Below, piece by piece: positions 8,980-19,869 of a stretch of 64,000 nt of DNA. The position numbers and the translations under genes were made by a program. The notes under the pieces are model-generated. The model was given only the letters and a program-made list of their open reading frames with translations. It was not told the DNA's origin and ran no database searches. The number at the start of each line of letters is the position of its first letter. Position 1 is the first letter of the stretch. This DNA is from Streptomyces olivochromogenes (GTDB taxonomy: Bacteria > Actinomycetota > Actinomycetes > Streptomycetales > Streptomycetaceae): the NCBI RefSeq assembly GCF_001514115.1, contig NZ_KQ948451.1:417308-481307 (forward strand). Direction: 5' to 3'.

Positions 8980-10443
8980 ATGTCCACGCTGCTTCGACTT
9001 TCAAAGCACCCTCGGACGGCCGCCGCAGTCGTCCTGGTGGCCGTCTTCATGACCAACCTGGATCTGCTGATCGTCCACGTCGCGCTGCCCGCCATGGGAG
9101 AGGACTTCTCCGCAGGCGGCGGCGCAGCGGGCCTCGGATCGCTGTCCTGGGTCCTCAACGCCTACGCGATCACCTTCGCCGCGCTGCTGGTGGTGGCCGG
9201 GCGTGCCGGTGACCGCATAGGGCAGCGGCCGGTCTTCCTCGCCGGGATCGCCGTCTTCACGCTCGCGTCGCTGGGCTGTGCCCTGGCCCCGAACCTGGGA
9301 ACCCTCATCGTGGCCCGGGTGGTGCAGGCCGTAGGGGCGTCGGCGCAGATCCCGACCTCCCTGGCCCTGCTGCTGGCGGCGGTGCCGGCCGAGCGCCGCA
9401 CCCAGGCCACCCGCGGCTGGGCCGGGGTCGGCGGACTCGCCGCGGCCGCCGGGCCCGTCGCCGGTGGCCTGCTGACCGAGGTGGACTGGCGGTGGGTCTT
9501 CGCCGTCAACCTGCCCATCGGCATCGCGGCGCTCGTCGTCGGCCGAGCCGCGCTGCCGAAGCCTGCCGCGCGGGAGACCGGGCCGCTGCCCGACCTCCTC
9601 GGCGCCCTGCTGGTCATCGTCTCGATCGCGTCGCTGTCCGGGGCGCTGGTGCAGGCACCCGACCAGGGCTGGACGAGCGGCGAGACCCTACTGCTGCTGG
9701 CCGTCGCCGTGATCGGCGGCGCCGCGTTCGCGCTCCGGTCCCTGCGGCACCCCCGTCCGCTGTTCGAGCTGGACCTGCTGCGGCTGCCGCGCTTCGGTGC
9801 GGCGAACGCGGGCAGCCTCCTGTTCGGCGTGGCCTTCTCGATCATGCTGCTGTCGAACGTGCTGTGGTGTCAGGAGGTCTGGCACTGGAGCGCGCTGCGC
9901 ACCGGTCTCGCCCTGGCCCCCTGCCCCGCGCTCGTGCCCGTCGTCACCGTGCTGACCACCCGCGCCGCGCAGCGCTTCGGGCAGGGACCGCTGATCGCGG
10001 CGGGCGGCGCGCTGTTCGCCGGTGGCATGGTCTGGTTCGCGGTCTTCGCGTCGGTCACACCGGACTACGTGAGTGAGCTGCTGCCCAGCCAGCTGCTGAC
10101 CGGTGCGGGAGTGGGCCTGGCCCTGGGCACACTGGTGGCCGCCGGCGTGCACGCGGTACCGGGACACCGTGCGGCGACCGGGTCGGCGCTGGTCAACTCG
10201 GTGCGCCAGATCTCGGCCACGATCGGCGTCGCCGTCCTGGTCGCGGTCCTCGGCTCCCATGTCGACGCCACTTCGCACCACGACTTCCGGGTCGTCTGGT
10301 ACACGGCCGCGGCGCTGAGCCTGGTGACCTCGGCGGTCGGGGCGCAGCTCAGCCGAGGGCGGGGCCAGGGCCCCGAGCGGACGCGACCCGCCGCGCCGAA
10401 GGAAGCCGAGGCGACGGGGCGGGCTCTGCCGCAGACACCCTGA
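8980..10443 (+). CDS. MFS multidrug efflux transporter (DHA2, 14-TM type)
   Basis: 487 residues beginning MSTLLRLSKHPRTAAAVVLV. The first helix contains FMTNLDLLIVHVALPAM, the usual DHA2 motif region (normally xxDxTIVNVALP), followed by motif A-like AGRAGDRIGQRPVF after helix 2. Fourteen hydrophobic segments can be counted, ending SAVGAQLS before a charged tail. Proteins of this family export antibiotics, dyes or quaternary amines by proton antiport. The ATG at 8980 is chosen over an upstream TTG because the latter falls in the operator repeats. Regulation by the divergent HxlR gene is inferred. Confidence 0.93.
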   Translation: MSTLLRLSKHPRTAAAVVLVAVFMTNLDLLIVHVALPAMGEDFSAGGGAAGLGSLSWVLNAYAITFAALLVVAGRAGDRIGQRPVFLAGIAVFTLASLGCALAPNLGTLIVARVVQAVGASAQIPTSLALLLAAVPAERRTQATRGWAGVGGLAAAAGPVAGGLLTEVDWRWVFAVNLPIGIAALVVGRAALPKPAARETGPLPDLLGALLVIVSIASLSGALVQAPDQGWTSGETLLLLAVAVIGGAAFALRSLRHPRPLFELDLLRLPRFGAANAGSLLFGVAFSIMLLSNVLWCQEVWHWSALRTGLALAPCPALVPVVTVLTTRAAQRFGQGPLIAAGGALFAGGMVWFAVFASVTPDYVSELLPSQLLTGAGVGLALGTLVAAGVHAVPGHRAATGSALVNSVRQISATIGVAVLVAVLGSHVDATSHHDFRVVWYTAAALSLVTSAVGAQLSRGRGQGPERTRPAAPKEAEATGRALPQTP

Positions 10444-10599
10444 CCGGCCGCTGACCGGCGCGCGAGAGCTGTTCGCCGCCCGGGACTCCGGACGGGCGAG
10501 CAGCAGATGGTGCCTCGCACGTGCACTGGGGCACGCCAACTTGCGGGACGGAGGTAGACGGGCCCACGGCCTTGGGATCGCCTTCACCGACGTGGAGTT

Positions 10600-11140
10600 C
10601 GCGCGAGCGCCCGGCAAGCGCGGTGGCTGGGGTTCCCGGCCGCGTCGGAGGAGCGGATCGCAGCCTTGGAGGAGCGCCTCGGCCGACGGATGCCCCCGTC
10701 GTACCGGGAGTTCCTCAAGGCCGGCGACGGGTGGCGGCACGCGGGCGGTGTGGAGCGGCCCGAGGACATGGCACGGGGAACCGTTCTTCCACCTTTCGGT
10801 GGCGCAAGACAGTGCCGAGCAGTACGCATTCACGTACGAGGACAGGGAGATCCGGCAGAGCGGGGAGATACCGCGGGCGCTGGACCCGAGCCGGTTGTTA
10901 GGCGCCCTGGAGGACGGGGCCGAGGTGGAACGGTCGCTGCTGGAAGCGGTGGCCGGGGAGTTCGGTGCGTCTCTGCCGCGTCATGCCGTCACGAACGGAC
11001 GGCTGCACACATTCACCACCCGTTCATGGACGCGGCCGCCTAGGGACGGCGAGACGTACGCGGTGATCCGCATGCACCGGGCAGCCGCGCGCCCGGCGGA
11101 CGGCGAGCGGACGGGAGAGGACGGGCCGGGGAGCAGGTAG
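10600..11140 (+). pseudogene. SMI1/KNR4 (SUKH) family gene, degenerate
   Basis: One frame gives WLGFPAASEERIAALEERLG and RRMPPSYREFLKAGDGWRHA, the start of an SMI1/KNR4 domain (ASE..I..LE..LG..LPPSYR.FL...GW). The sequence then shifts frame near 10775 and continues FFHLSVAQDSAEQYAFTYED and ESLLEAVAGEFGASLP-like residues to a stop at 11140. The middle of the domain appears lost. SUKH proteins are often immunity factors for polymorphic toxins or phage-defence partners. No toxin is adjacent. Boundaries are approximate. Confidence 0.7.
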
Positions 11141-11217
11141 AGACCGGCCAGGTTGCGCACATTCTCCATACGGTGAGAGTCGAGAGCACGTAGACCTGGG
11201 ATGTCGGAGGACGATCA

Positions 11218-11463
11218 CCGGCTACCGGATCGACCGCCCGACCGACCGGGATGCTCTCCGTCATCGACCACACCAGCCAGGGCGTGAGCGGTCCGACCGA
11301 CTTCGTCATCGACCCCAGTGGACGATGGCTCTACGTCAACGACAGCACAGCCGACATCGTCGCCCCGTTCGCCGTCGGGCCCGAGACGGGCGAGCTGACG
11401 CCCGCCGGCCGGACGATTCCCGTCCCCGTCCCCCTGTTGATGGCGCTGCGCCACCAGGACTGA
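11218..11463 (+). pseudogene. Lactonase (beta-propeller) remnant
   Basis: A short frame gives FVIDPSGRWLYVNDSTADIV, then FAVGPETGELTPAGRTIPVP, the repeated blade motif of YbhE/6-phosphogluconolactonase-like propellers (a full protein is 350-400 residues). A matching upstream piece (ITGYRIDRPTDRD) is in another frame. Only about one blade survives. Confidence 0.65.
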
Positions 11464-11484
11464 AACGGCAGTACCCGACGTCAG

Positions 11485-11880
11485 CTGCTCGGACCCTCGT
11501 AAACGAAAGCCACACTCTCGAACAGGCACGCGGTCCGCAGGGCGAGCTTGGGTACTGCGTTCACGCGCGTGCGGCCGTCGAGGGCCGCTGCGGCGGCGTA
11601 CTGTCGGCCGGTCAGAGGCTTGGGAGAGGGCAGGTTCCACGCCCGTCCCCATGACGCCTCGTTGTCGGCCGGCATCACGAGTGCCCGCGCGAGATCCGGC
11701 AGGTGGTGCAGGGCGTGCGGTTGGTCGATCTTGCCCGGCCAGAACATGCGCCTCCCGGCGACCGCCCGCGCGAACAGGGTGTTCCCGGGGACCGAGATCA
11801 GCCCCCCGGGGGCCGGGGCCGTAGTAGTCGGCACCCCGGCCGCCGCGGCGAAGTCTTGCCGCCCGGCAAAGACCCCTTCG
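11485..11880 (-). pseudogene. NAD-dependent epimerase/dehydratase remnant
   Basis: The minus strand reads PGNTLFARAVAGRRMFWPGK, then PHALHHLPDLARALV and ASWGRAWNLPSPKPLTGRQ. This is the middle-to-C-terminal substrate half of extended SDR epimerases (fooxDxPHxxxYxxDxAxAL...GxxWHLP pattern). A YYGPG motif appears in a different frame just upstream. The N-terminal GxxGxxG Rossmann part is missing, so this is a dead fragment. It is antiparallel to the start region of the metallophosphoesterase. Confidence 0.65.
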
Positions 11881-11980
11881 CCGCATGGGGCTGCCTACCA
11901 TGAACACCCTGTCCGACCGGCCCGAAGACGGCCGGATACAGTGCGCGCGACGGCAGCCCGGTTGCTCAAGGAGGGGAAGC

Positions 11981-13201
11981 GTGACCGACACCAGCGAAAC
12001 CCGATCCGCCGACAGTGCAGCGCACGAGACCCAGCGGAGCCGACTGCACCGCCTGATGCGCTACCTCCCCCTGATCGCCCCCGTCCTGCTGTGGACCGTG
12101 CCCTGCTGGCTGCTGCTGTACGCCGGCCAGCACTGGCCGCTCCCTGTCACTCTGGCCGGCACCGCCCTGTTCGCCCTCGGCCTGATCGGCATGCCGCTCG
12201 CGATGGCGCGCGGCCACGGCCGACGGCAGCAGGACTGGGCGGCGATCGTCGGGGACACCCTGCTGGGCACCAGCTGGGTCCTGTTCACCTGGTCCGTTCT
12301 GCTCGGCGTCCTGCTGCGGCTCGCCCTGACCGTGAGTGGCGTCGGCGAGGGCCAGGACCGGGCCCGGATCGTCACCTGGGCGGTCCTCGGCGCAGCCGCC
12401 GTGCTGCTCGCCTGGGGGTACGCCGAGGCCCGCCGGGTACCGCGGGTACGCCGCCTCGACGTGCAACTTCCGCGCCTGGGGGCCGGGTTGGACGGCACGC
12501 GCGTCGTCCTCATCACCGACACCCACTACGGCCCGCTCGACCGCGCCCGCTGGTCGGCACGGGTCTGCGAGACGGTGAACACTCTGCAGGCCGACCTGGT
12601 CTGCCACACCGGAGACATCGCGGACGGCACGGCCGAACGCCGCCGCGCCCAGGCCGCCCCGCTCGCTACCGTGCAGGCGACTCGTGCCCGTGTCTACGTC
12701 ACCGGCAACCACGAGTACTACAGCGAGGCCCAGGGCTGGGTCGACCTGATGGACGAGCTGGGCTGGGAGCCGCTGCGCAACCGCCATCTGCTGCTCGAAC
12801 GCGGAGGCGACACCCTCGTGGTCGCCGGCGTGGACGACGTCACCGCCGAGTCCTCCGGCCTCGCCGGCCACCGCGCCCACCTCGCCGGAGCCCTGGACGG
12901 TGCCGACCCCGACCACCCCGTCCTGCTCCTGGCCCACCAGCCCAAGTTCGTCGACCGGGCGGCAGCCGACGGCGTCGACCTCCAACTCTCGGGCCACACC
13001 CACGGCGGCCAGATCTGGCCCTTCCACCACCTGGTCCGCATCGACCAGCCCGCCCTCGCCGGCCTCAGCCGCCACGGCACCCGCACCCTCCTCTACACCA
13101 GCCGCGGCACCGGTTTCTGGGGCCCGCCGTTCCGCGTCTTCGCCCCCAGCGAGATCACCCTGCTCGTACTCCGCTCCCCGCAGCGGCCCCCCTCGCCGTA
13201 G
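11981..13201 (+). CDS. Membrane-anchored metallophosphoesterase
   Basis: 406 residues from a GTG at 11981 preceded by AAGGAGGGG five bases upstream, which fixes the start. Four hydrophobic helices occupy about residues 25-165 (LPLIAPVLLWTVPCWLLLYA; TLAGTALFALGLIGMPLAMA and others). The rest is a calcineurin-like phosphoesterase with the full metal signature: DTHYGPLD (motif I), HTGDIADG (II), TGNHEYY (III), LLAHQP (IV) and SGHTHGGQIWP (V). Relatives of the YkuE type hydrolyse phosphoesters such as UDP-sugar or lipid pyrophosphates at the membrane, but the substrate is not predictable here. It stands alone among gene remnants. Confidence 0.92.
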   Translation: MTDTSETRSADSAAHETQRSRLHRLMRYLPLIAPVLLWTVPCWLLLYAGQHWPLPVTLAGTALFALGLIGMPLAMARGHGRRQQDWAAIVGDTLLGTSWVLFTWSVLLGVLLRLALTVSGVGEGQDRARIVTWAVLGAAAVLLAWGYAEARRVPRVRRLDVQLPRLGAGLDGTRVVLITDTHYGPLDRARWSARVCETVNTLQADLVCHTGDIADGTAERRRAQAAPLATVQATRARVYVTGNHEYYSEAQGWVDLMDELGWEPLRNRHLLLERGGDTLVVAGVDDVTAESSGLAGHRAHLAGALDGADPDHPVLLLAHQPKFVDRAAADGVDLQLSGHTHGGQIWPFHHLVRIDQPALAGLSRHGTRTLLYTSRGTGFWGPPFRVFAPSEITLLVLRSPQRPPSP

Positions 13202-13261
13202 CGCTGGGCGGGCCGGCGGTTCTCCGTCGCGTGAGCGGAGCGAGGCTGCCGAGGGGCAGCA

Positions 13262-13636
13262 TCTCCAGGCGGCGGGGTCCTGGCTGTAGCTGCCCGACCA
13301 GGTGGACAACCTCCCGTGCCGCATAGCGCTTGAGGCAACGGACGATTGCGCGACGGGTCTTACCCTCCTTGATCCGACGCTCGAAACAGTCCTGAGTGCG
13401 CGAGTCGACCCGCAGACGAGTGAACACGATGCGATGGAGCGCGGCATGGCCTGACGATCGCCACCGCGGTTGAGGCGACGCAACTGCCGACGTCCCGCAG
13501 AACGCTCGACAGGACTCACCCCGCACAAAGCGGCGAAGGACGCCCCACTGCCCAGCCGTTCCGGGGTGTCCCCCACCGGAAGCGCCGTTCGCACTGTGGC
13601 AGCAGGCGGTCCCACAGCTCATCCGACACGCTCCAT
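13262..13636 (-). pseudogene. IS110 transposase C-terminal remnant joined to an IS5-like stub
   Basis: From about 13577 downwards the minus strand reads ASFAALCGVSPVERSAGRRQ and LRRLNRGGDRQ, then after a frameshift DSRTQDCFERRIKEGKTRRA and IVRCLKRYAAREVVH. This is the same C-terminal domain as the IS110 element at 1987-3070, and clearly a second copy. Immediately upstream (13578-13636) the frame gives SVSDELWDRLLPQCERRFR, which resembles the first residues of IS5-type transposases and seems to be a different element truncated against it. No complete element is present. Confidence 0.7.
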
Positions 13637-13735
13637 GGCGACGTCCCCACACCGACCGACCGCTCAACTACCGCCCCGGACACGGTCATCAGAGCCGATC
13701 CATCTCATTGTGTCAGCCGTTGTAAGCGCTTGGCC

Positions 13736-13763
13736 GCAGGTTCGAGTCCTGCCGGGGGCGCCA
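13736..13763 (+). tRNA. tRNA 3'-half remnant, probable attachment site
   Basis: GCAGG TTCGAGT CCTGC is a perfect T-arm (13736-13752), followed by acceptor strand CGGGGGC, discriminator G and encoded CCA (13761-13763). No matching 5' half (it would begin GCCCCCG) is present upstream. The preceding TTGTAA may be part of an anticodon loop, which would give TGT (Thr), but this is uncertain. A tRNA 3' end next to a dead integrase is the usual signature of an att site of an integrative element. Confidence 0.75.
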
Positions 13764-13765
13764 CA

Positions 13766-14000
13766 GTTGGGCAGAAGGACCGGGACGCCGTTGGCCGCCC
13801 AGTCCGTGACCTGCGCCGGCGGCACGCCATCATGGAGCCAGTTCGTCAGGCAGGTGTGCCGCATGTCGTACCCCGTTTGCCGAGCGGTGAAGCGAAGTCC
13901 TCGGGGCGAAGGCGAAGAACCTGCTGCCGCGCAGTCCGCCAGGCCCGCCGGATGACGGAGCAACGGATCCAGCGGCTCGCTGTGCCGGCGGCGGCGAGCC
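13766..14000 (-). pseudogene. Tyrosine integrase C-terminal remnant
   Basis: The minus strand gives VIRRAWRTARQQVLRLRPED and FASPLGKRG, then after a frameshift YDMRHTCLTNWLHDGVPPAQ and VTDWAANGVPVLL. This is the box-II region of actinomycete phage/ICE integrases (D-R-H-xxx-S/N-x-WL...VPxxxVxxxAGxSVxVLL). The catalytic tyrosine region and all the N-terminal domain are missing. The fragment ends just short of the tRNA remnant, the place where an integrase gene normally sits in an integrated element. Confidence 0.75.
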
Positions 14001-14007
14001 ACTGGGC

Positions 14008-14205
14008 GAGCACGGCGGCCTCACTGTGGCCGAGGTCCTTGGTGGCGGTGAGCAAGGTGACCTTGTCGTGGGCGGCGAGATCACGCAGGTGCCGCACGGC
14101 CGGCCGGTGATCGGCATCCTCCAGTTCGCCGATGTAGCGCAGGCGGTCCACGAGCACTCGCCTGCCGTTCCACGACGAGGTGTCCTCATAGATCCTCTGA
14201 CGACT
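14008..14205 (-). pseudogene. DUF488-family remnant
   Basis: The minus strand reads RIYEDTSSWNGRRVLVDRLR, a skipped segment, then HDKVTLLTATKDLGHSEAAV and LAQWLA. These match the start (RVLVDRLWPRG) and end (VTLLYAAKD..HN.A.VL..WL) of the small DUF488/YeaO family. About half the usual 115-120 residues are missing between them, and the tail runs into the integrase remnant. Confidence 0.6.
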
Positions 14206-14285
14206 GGGAACGCTGCGTGGGCGGGGCCGCCGGCTGCGGTCCCACCCACGCGGTGCTGTCCCAGGTGACCTCCCGGGGTGTGACG

Positions 14286-17200
14286 TCAGCGCAGGCCGAA
14301 GGCCCGGGTGATCGTCTGCGAGACGGTGTTGCCCGCGCTGTCCCGGGCGCCGACCCGGAGGGTGACGAAGTCGGCGGACCGCGGCGCGCGCAGGTTCGTC
14401 CGCCATCCGTCGTCGCGCCGGCTCAGGTCGGTCCGCTGCCAGGTCGCACCGTCGTCGTACGACACCTCGACGGTCGGCTTCCCGATGGTGGCGGTGGTGC
14501 CCGGCAGGTGCGAGGCGGTCACCGTGAGGCCGGCGTGCCGGTCGGCACGGCCGGACTTGTCGGTGTCCACGCCGTAGTCGAGCTGGATGAGCGGCAGGGA
14601 CACCACCGCATCGCTGCCGGTGACCGCGGAGGTGAAGTTCCACTCGGTCAGCGTGTGCGTCGAGTACGGGTCGGCCCAGGTGCCGCGGTCGTTGTCGAGG
14701 ACCAGCCGGTAGGGCAGGCGCTCGGCGCCGAGGCCGGGAACCTGCAGGTACTCGGCGTTGCCCCAGTCGAGCTGCTGGTCGCCCTGGTAGAGCGACATCC
14801 AGTCCTTGACGTCGAAGTTCGCGCCGGCCTCGCCGACGTGGCCGGACCCCGAGTCGCCCCAGCCGGGCGCGGTGATGTACATCGTGTCGAGGTAGCGCAC
14901 CGGCTGGTAGTTGAACGGGCCCATGCGGGGCCGCTGGATCGGGCCGAACCAGCTGACCTTGCCGGTCTTGCGCGCCGGGTAGTTCAGCGGGTCGATCGAG
15001 TGCTGCCCGGTCTCGCCCTGGATGAAGGCGTCGTCGAGCCACGTGGTGCCGGCGGTGACCCAGTCGGTGCGCTCGCCCTGGGCGGGCGCGGTGAGCTGGT
15101 TGCCGACGGCCCAGCCGCGCCAGACGTCCGGACGGAACTCCATCGCCTTGCCCTGCCGGTAGTTCCGGAAGGAGACGTTCACCCGGCCGAGGTCCTTGGA
15201 CTCCTCACGCCAGGTCGGGTCCGCCGGAACGGCGCCCGTCCAGTGGTGCACCACGTCGTAGACGTAGTCGGTCGTGGGGTGCGAGGTGACCTTCAGCGAG
15301 ACCGCGCCGTGCCGGAGTTGGCCGAGCAGGTCGGCGCCCTGGTCGGCGTTGAGCGTCGCCACCGTCACCGGGGCCGGGCTCTCCGGGCTCCAGGGGTTCT
15401 CGTCCCAGGGCTGCAGGCGGCCGGCACCGTCGTTGACGACCAGCAGCAGCCGGGCGCCGGCGGCCGCGGCGGCCTCCGCCTGGGCCTTGATCCCTTCCGT
15501 GCCGGCGCCGCGCACCACGACGGCCTTGCCGCGCACGTGTCGCCGCGCGAGCTCCCCGGCCGTGCCGTCACCGGCGAAGACCGCCGTCAGGTTCCGGGTA
15601 CCGGCAGGCAGCGGCGTGGCCGCGCGCTTGACCAGCGGGTCGTTGAAGGTCGTCGACTTCGTGCTCACGGTCAGCGCGGGCTGCTCGAGGCGGAAGCGGG
15701 CGCCGGTCTCGAACTCGCCGTCGGTGACCTTCTTGCCGGTCGGGAGCGCCCAGATGCTGTCGTACGACGGGTCCGGCAGCATCGACGTCTCCACCAGGCT
15801 GTCGGTGAAGGACCGGTGGGCGTCCAGGCGCGGCGCGACGGCGGTGGTCTGCTGCGGCACGCGCGCCAGGATCCGGCGTGCCTTGCGGCCGTCCAGGGTG
15901 ACGGTGCGGTCCTGGTCCAGCTTCACGTCGTTGAAGGCGAGCAGCACCATGCCGCGCGAGTGCGGGCCTTCGGCGCCCTGCACGTCACCGGTGAGCCAGC
16001 CGCTGTAGCTGCCGACGGGCAGCCGCGCCGTGCCGGTGCCGGACGCGTCGAGGTCCATCACCGTGAAGAGGTGCTCGGCGGTCAGGACGACCCGGCCCTC
16101 CAGCGGCTTGCCGGAACGGTCCTTGGCGACGACGGTCAGATTCTGCCGCTGGCCCTCGCGGGCCGCGCCGATCAGGGTCCGGGCGCGGACCGTTCCGCTG
16201 CCGTCCGTGCCGGTGATCATGGCGCTGACCGACTGGTCGCCGCCCAGCTTGTCCAGATCCGCCGTCAGGGTGACCGTGGCGGTGCCGTGGGCGGCTACGG
16301 TGACGTGGTCGGCGGAGAGGCTGAACAACCCTGCCGGGACGGTGCCGTTGACCGCCAGGTCGAGGTTGGCCGGTGCGTCGCCGACGTTGGTGTACGTCAC
16401 CGTCTGGGCGTCGGTCTGCCCCGGCTTCGGCGGCCACGTGTGGAAGCCGGAGTAGGCGCTCGTGGTGGCGAAGAGTGTGGTGTGCACGGCCGCCAGCGCG
16501 TCGAGCCGGCCGGCGCCCGCCTGGTACGGGGTGTACGCCGGGGTTGCCTTGGCGCTGCTGACCAGCGCCTCCTTGAGCTGGGTGCCCGTCCAGTCGGGGT
16601 GCTCGGAGGCGAGGAGCGCGGCGGCACCGGCAACGTGCGGCGTCGCCATCGACGTACCGCTCATCGTGGTGTAGTAACCGGAGCCCCGCTTGTAGTGCGA
16701 GCGCGCCGCGACGATGTCGACGCCGGGCGCGGTGATCTCCGGCTTCAGCCCGCCGTCGCCGTCACGCGGGCCCTGGCTGGAGAAGTCGGCGAGCGTGTCG
16801 GTGGAGTCGACGGCGCCGACGGTCAGCGCGGAGTCCGCGGCACCGGGGCTGCTGATGGAGTGCGGACCGCCGTTGCCCGCCGCGATCACGAACAACGCGC
16901 CCGTGTCGTGGCTGAGTTCGTCGACGGCCTGGCTCATCGGGTCGGTCTTGTCACCGCCGCCGCCCAGGCTCATGCTGATGATCCTGGCCTTCTGGTCGCG
17001 GGCGGCCCACTCCATGCCCGCGATGATCCAGGATTCCTGGCCGCTGCCCTCGGAGTTGAGCACCTTGCCGACGGCCAGCCGGGCGCCGGAGGCGACACCC
17101 CGCTCCTTGCCGTCGGAGGCACTGCCCGTGCCGACGATGGTCGAAGCGACGTGCGTGCCATGGCCGTTGTAGTCGGCGATGTCGTCCTCGCCGGGGACGA

Positions 17201-17999
17201 AGCTGGCGCTGTCGGACACCTGCCCGACCAGGTCCGGGTGTTCGGTGTCCGCGCCGCTGTCGAGCATCGCGACCTTCACGCCCTGGCCGGTGTCGCCCTC
17301 CGCCCATACCTTCTGCGCGCCGATCTGGGCGGTGGAGTCGGCCAGGTCGGCCTTCACCTTGCCGTCGAGCCACACCTTGGCGACGCCGCCCGCGAAGGAC
17401 GGCTTCGCGGACCGGGCCGCCGCACCGGAACCCCCGGTGAGCGAGGACCAGAACTCCGGTGCCTGCTTGTGGTTCTGCGCGAGGGCCGCGCCCTGGATGC
17501 TGTCCAGGCGGCGGACATCGGTCGAGCCGGCCATCTTCGCCCGGGTGCGGGACTTGGCGGCGGCTCCGGTGTAGCGCAGGATCAGCGGCAGCCGGGCGCT
17601 GTGCGCGTCGTCGTACCCCTCGGCGATCAGGCGCGTCACGTTGAAGAGCTGCTTGTCGAGCTTCCCGGCGCTCACGTACGGCAGCGCGGAGTCGGGGTAG
17701 ACGTAGGTGGCGCCGTCCAGGACAGCGCGGTGGAAGCCGGTGGTGGCTCCGCTCGCGGCCTGGAAGGAGCGCACGGCGGTGCCGTCGGCGGCGGTCCCGA
17801 TGGTGACCTTGTCACCCGTGATCAGGGTGATGGTGTGCGTGCCGGCACCGCCGGGGGTTTGGTGTCCGGTGTCGTTGTGCGACACCTCACCGGCGGAGTA
17901 CGCGGACACAGCGGCAGTCGCCGGTATGACGCCGAGTGTGAGCGCGGCCGCCACGGCGAGGGCGATCGGCCCGGGCCGGGGGATGGGAACCTTGGGCAA
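14286..17999 (-). CDS. Secreted S8 serine peptidase with PA-type insert, 1237 aa
   Basis: Starts at a TTG (17999) with CAGGAG seven bases upstream: MPKVPIPRPGPIALAVAAAL, a signal peptide ending near TAAVSA. A long propeptide follows. Triad: Asp247 in VAMLDSGADTEHPDL, His280 in NGHGTHVASTIVG, Ser450 in SGTSMATPHVAGAAAL; Asn in IAAGNGGPH. After Fn3-like strands, a protease-associated (PA)-like domain (RHVRGKAVVVRGAGTEGIKA, AAAAGARLLLVVNDG) lies at about 780-880. The C-terminal 350 residues are beta-rich. It has the same overall plan as the peptidase at 3317-6703 but is not a recent duplicate. It is probably extracellular and used in nutrition or development. It is divergent from nothing obvious; 545 gene-free bases lie upstream. 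Confidence 0.93.
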   Translation of the reverse strand: MPKVPIPRPGPIALAVAAALTLGVIPATAAVSAYSAGEVSHNDTGHQTPGGAGTHTITLITGDKVTIGTAADGTAVRSFQAASGATTGFHRAVLDGATYVYPDSALPYVSAGKLDKQLFNVTRLIAEGYDDAHSARLPLILRYTGAAAKSRTRAKMAGSTDVRRLDSIQGAALAQNHKQAPEFWSSLTGGSGAAARSAKPSFAGGVAKVWLDGKVKADLADSTAQIGAQKVWAEGDTGQGVKVAMLDSGADTEHPDLVGQVSDSASFVPGEDDIADYNGHGTHVASTIVGTGSASDGKERGVASGARLAVGKVLNSEGSGQESWIIAGMEWAARDQKARIISMSLGGGGDKTDPMSQAVDELSHDTGALFVIAAGNGGPHSISSPGAADSALTVGAVDSTDTLADFSSQGPRDGDGGLKPEITAPGVDIVAARSHYKRGSGYYTTMSGTSMATPHVAGAAALLASEHPDWTGTQLKEALVSSAKATPAYTPYQAGAGRLDALAAVHTTLFATTSAYSGFHTWPPKPGQTDAQTVTYTNVGDAPANLDLAVNGTVPAGLFSLSADHVTVAAHGTATVTLTADLDKLGGDQSVSAMITGTDGSGTVRARTLIGAAREGQRQNLTVVAKDRSGKPLEGRVVLTAEHLFTVMDLDASGTGTARLPVGSYSGWLTGDVQGAEGPHSRGMVLLAFNDVKLDQDRTVTLDGRKARRILARVPQQTTAVAPRLDAHRSFTDSLVETSMLPDPSYDSIWALPTGKKVTDGEFETGARFRLEQPALTVSTKSTTFNDPLVKRAATPLPAGTRNLTAVFAGDGTAGELARRHVRGKAVVVRGAGTEGIKAQAEAAAAAGARLLLVVNDGAGRLQPWDENPWSPESPAPVTVATLNADQGADLLGQLRHGAVSLKVTSHPTTDYVYDVVHHWTGAVPADPTWREESKDLGRVNVSFRNYRQGKAMEFRPDVWRGWAVGNQLTAPAQGERTDWVTAGTTWLDDAFIQGETGQHSIDPLNYPARKTGKVSWFGPIQRPRMGPFNYQPVRYLDTMYITAPGWGDSGSGHVGEAGANFDVKDWMSLYQGDQQLDWGNAEYLQVPGLGAERLPYRLVLDNDRGTWADPYSTHTLTEWNFTSAVTGSDAVVSLPLIQLDYGVDTDKSGRADRHAGLTVTASHLPGTTATIGKPTVEVSYDDGATWQRTDLSRRDDGWRTNLRAPRSADFVTLRVGARDSAGNTVSQTITRAFGLR

Positions 18000-19807
<1,808 letters not shown>

Positions 19808-19869
19808 TCATGGGCTGTGTCGCCCAGTCGCCTGCCCGCATACTGGGGCCAGTCGATCACGGGGGTCTG

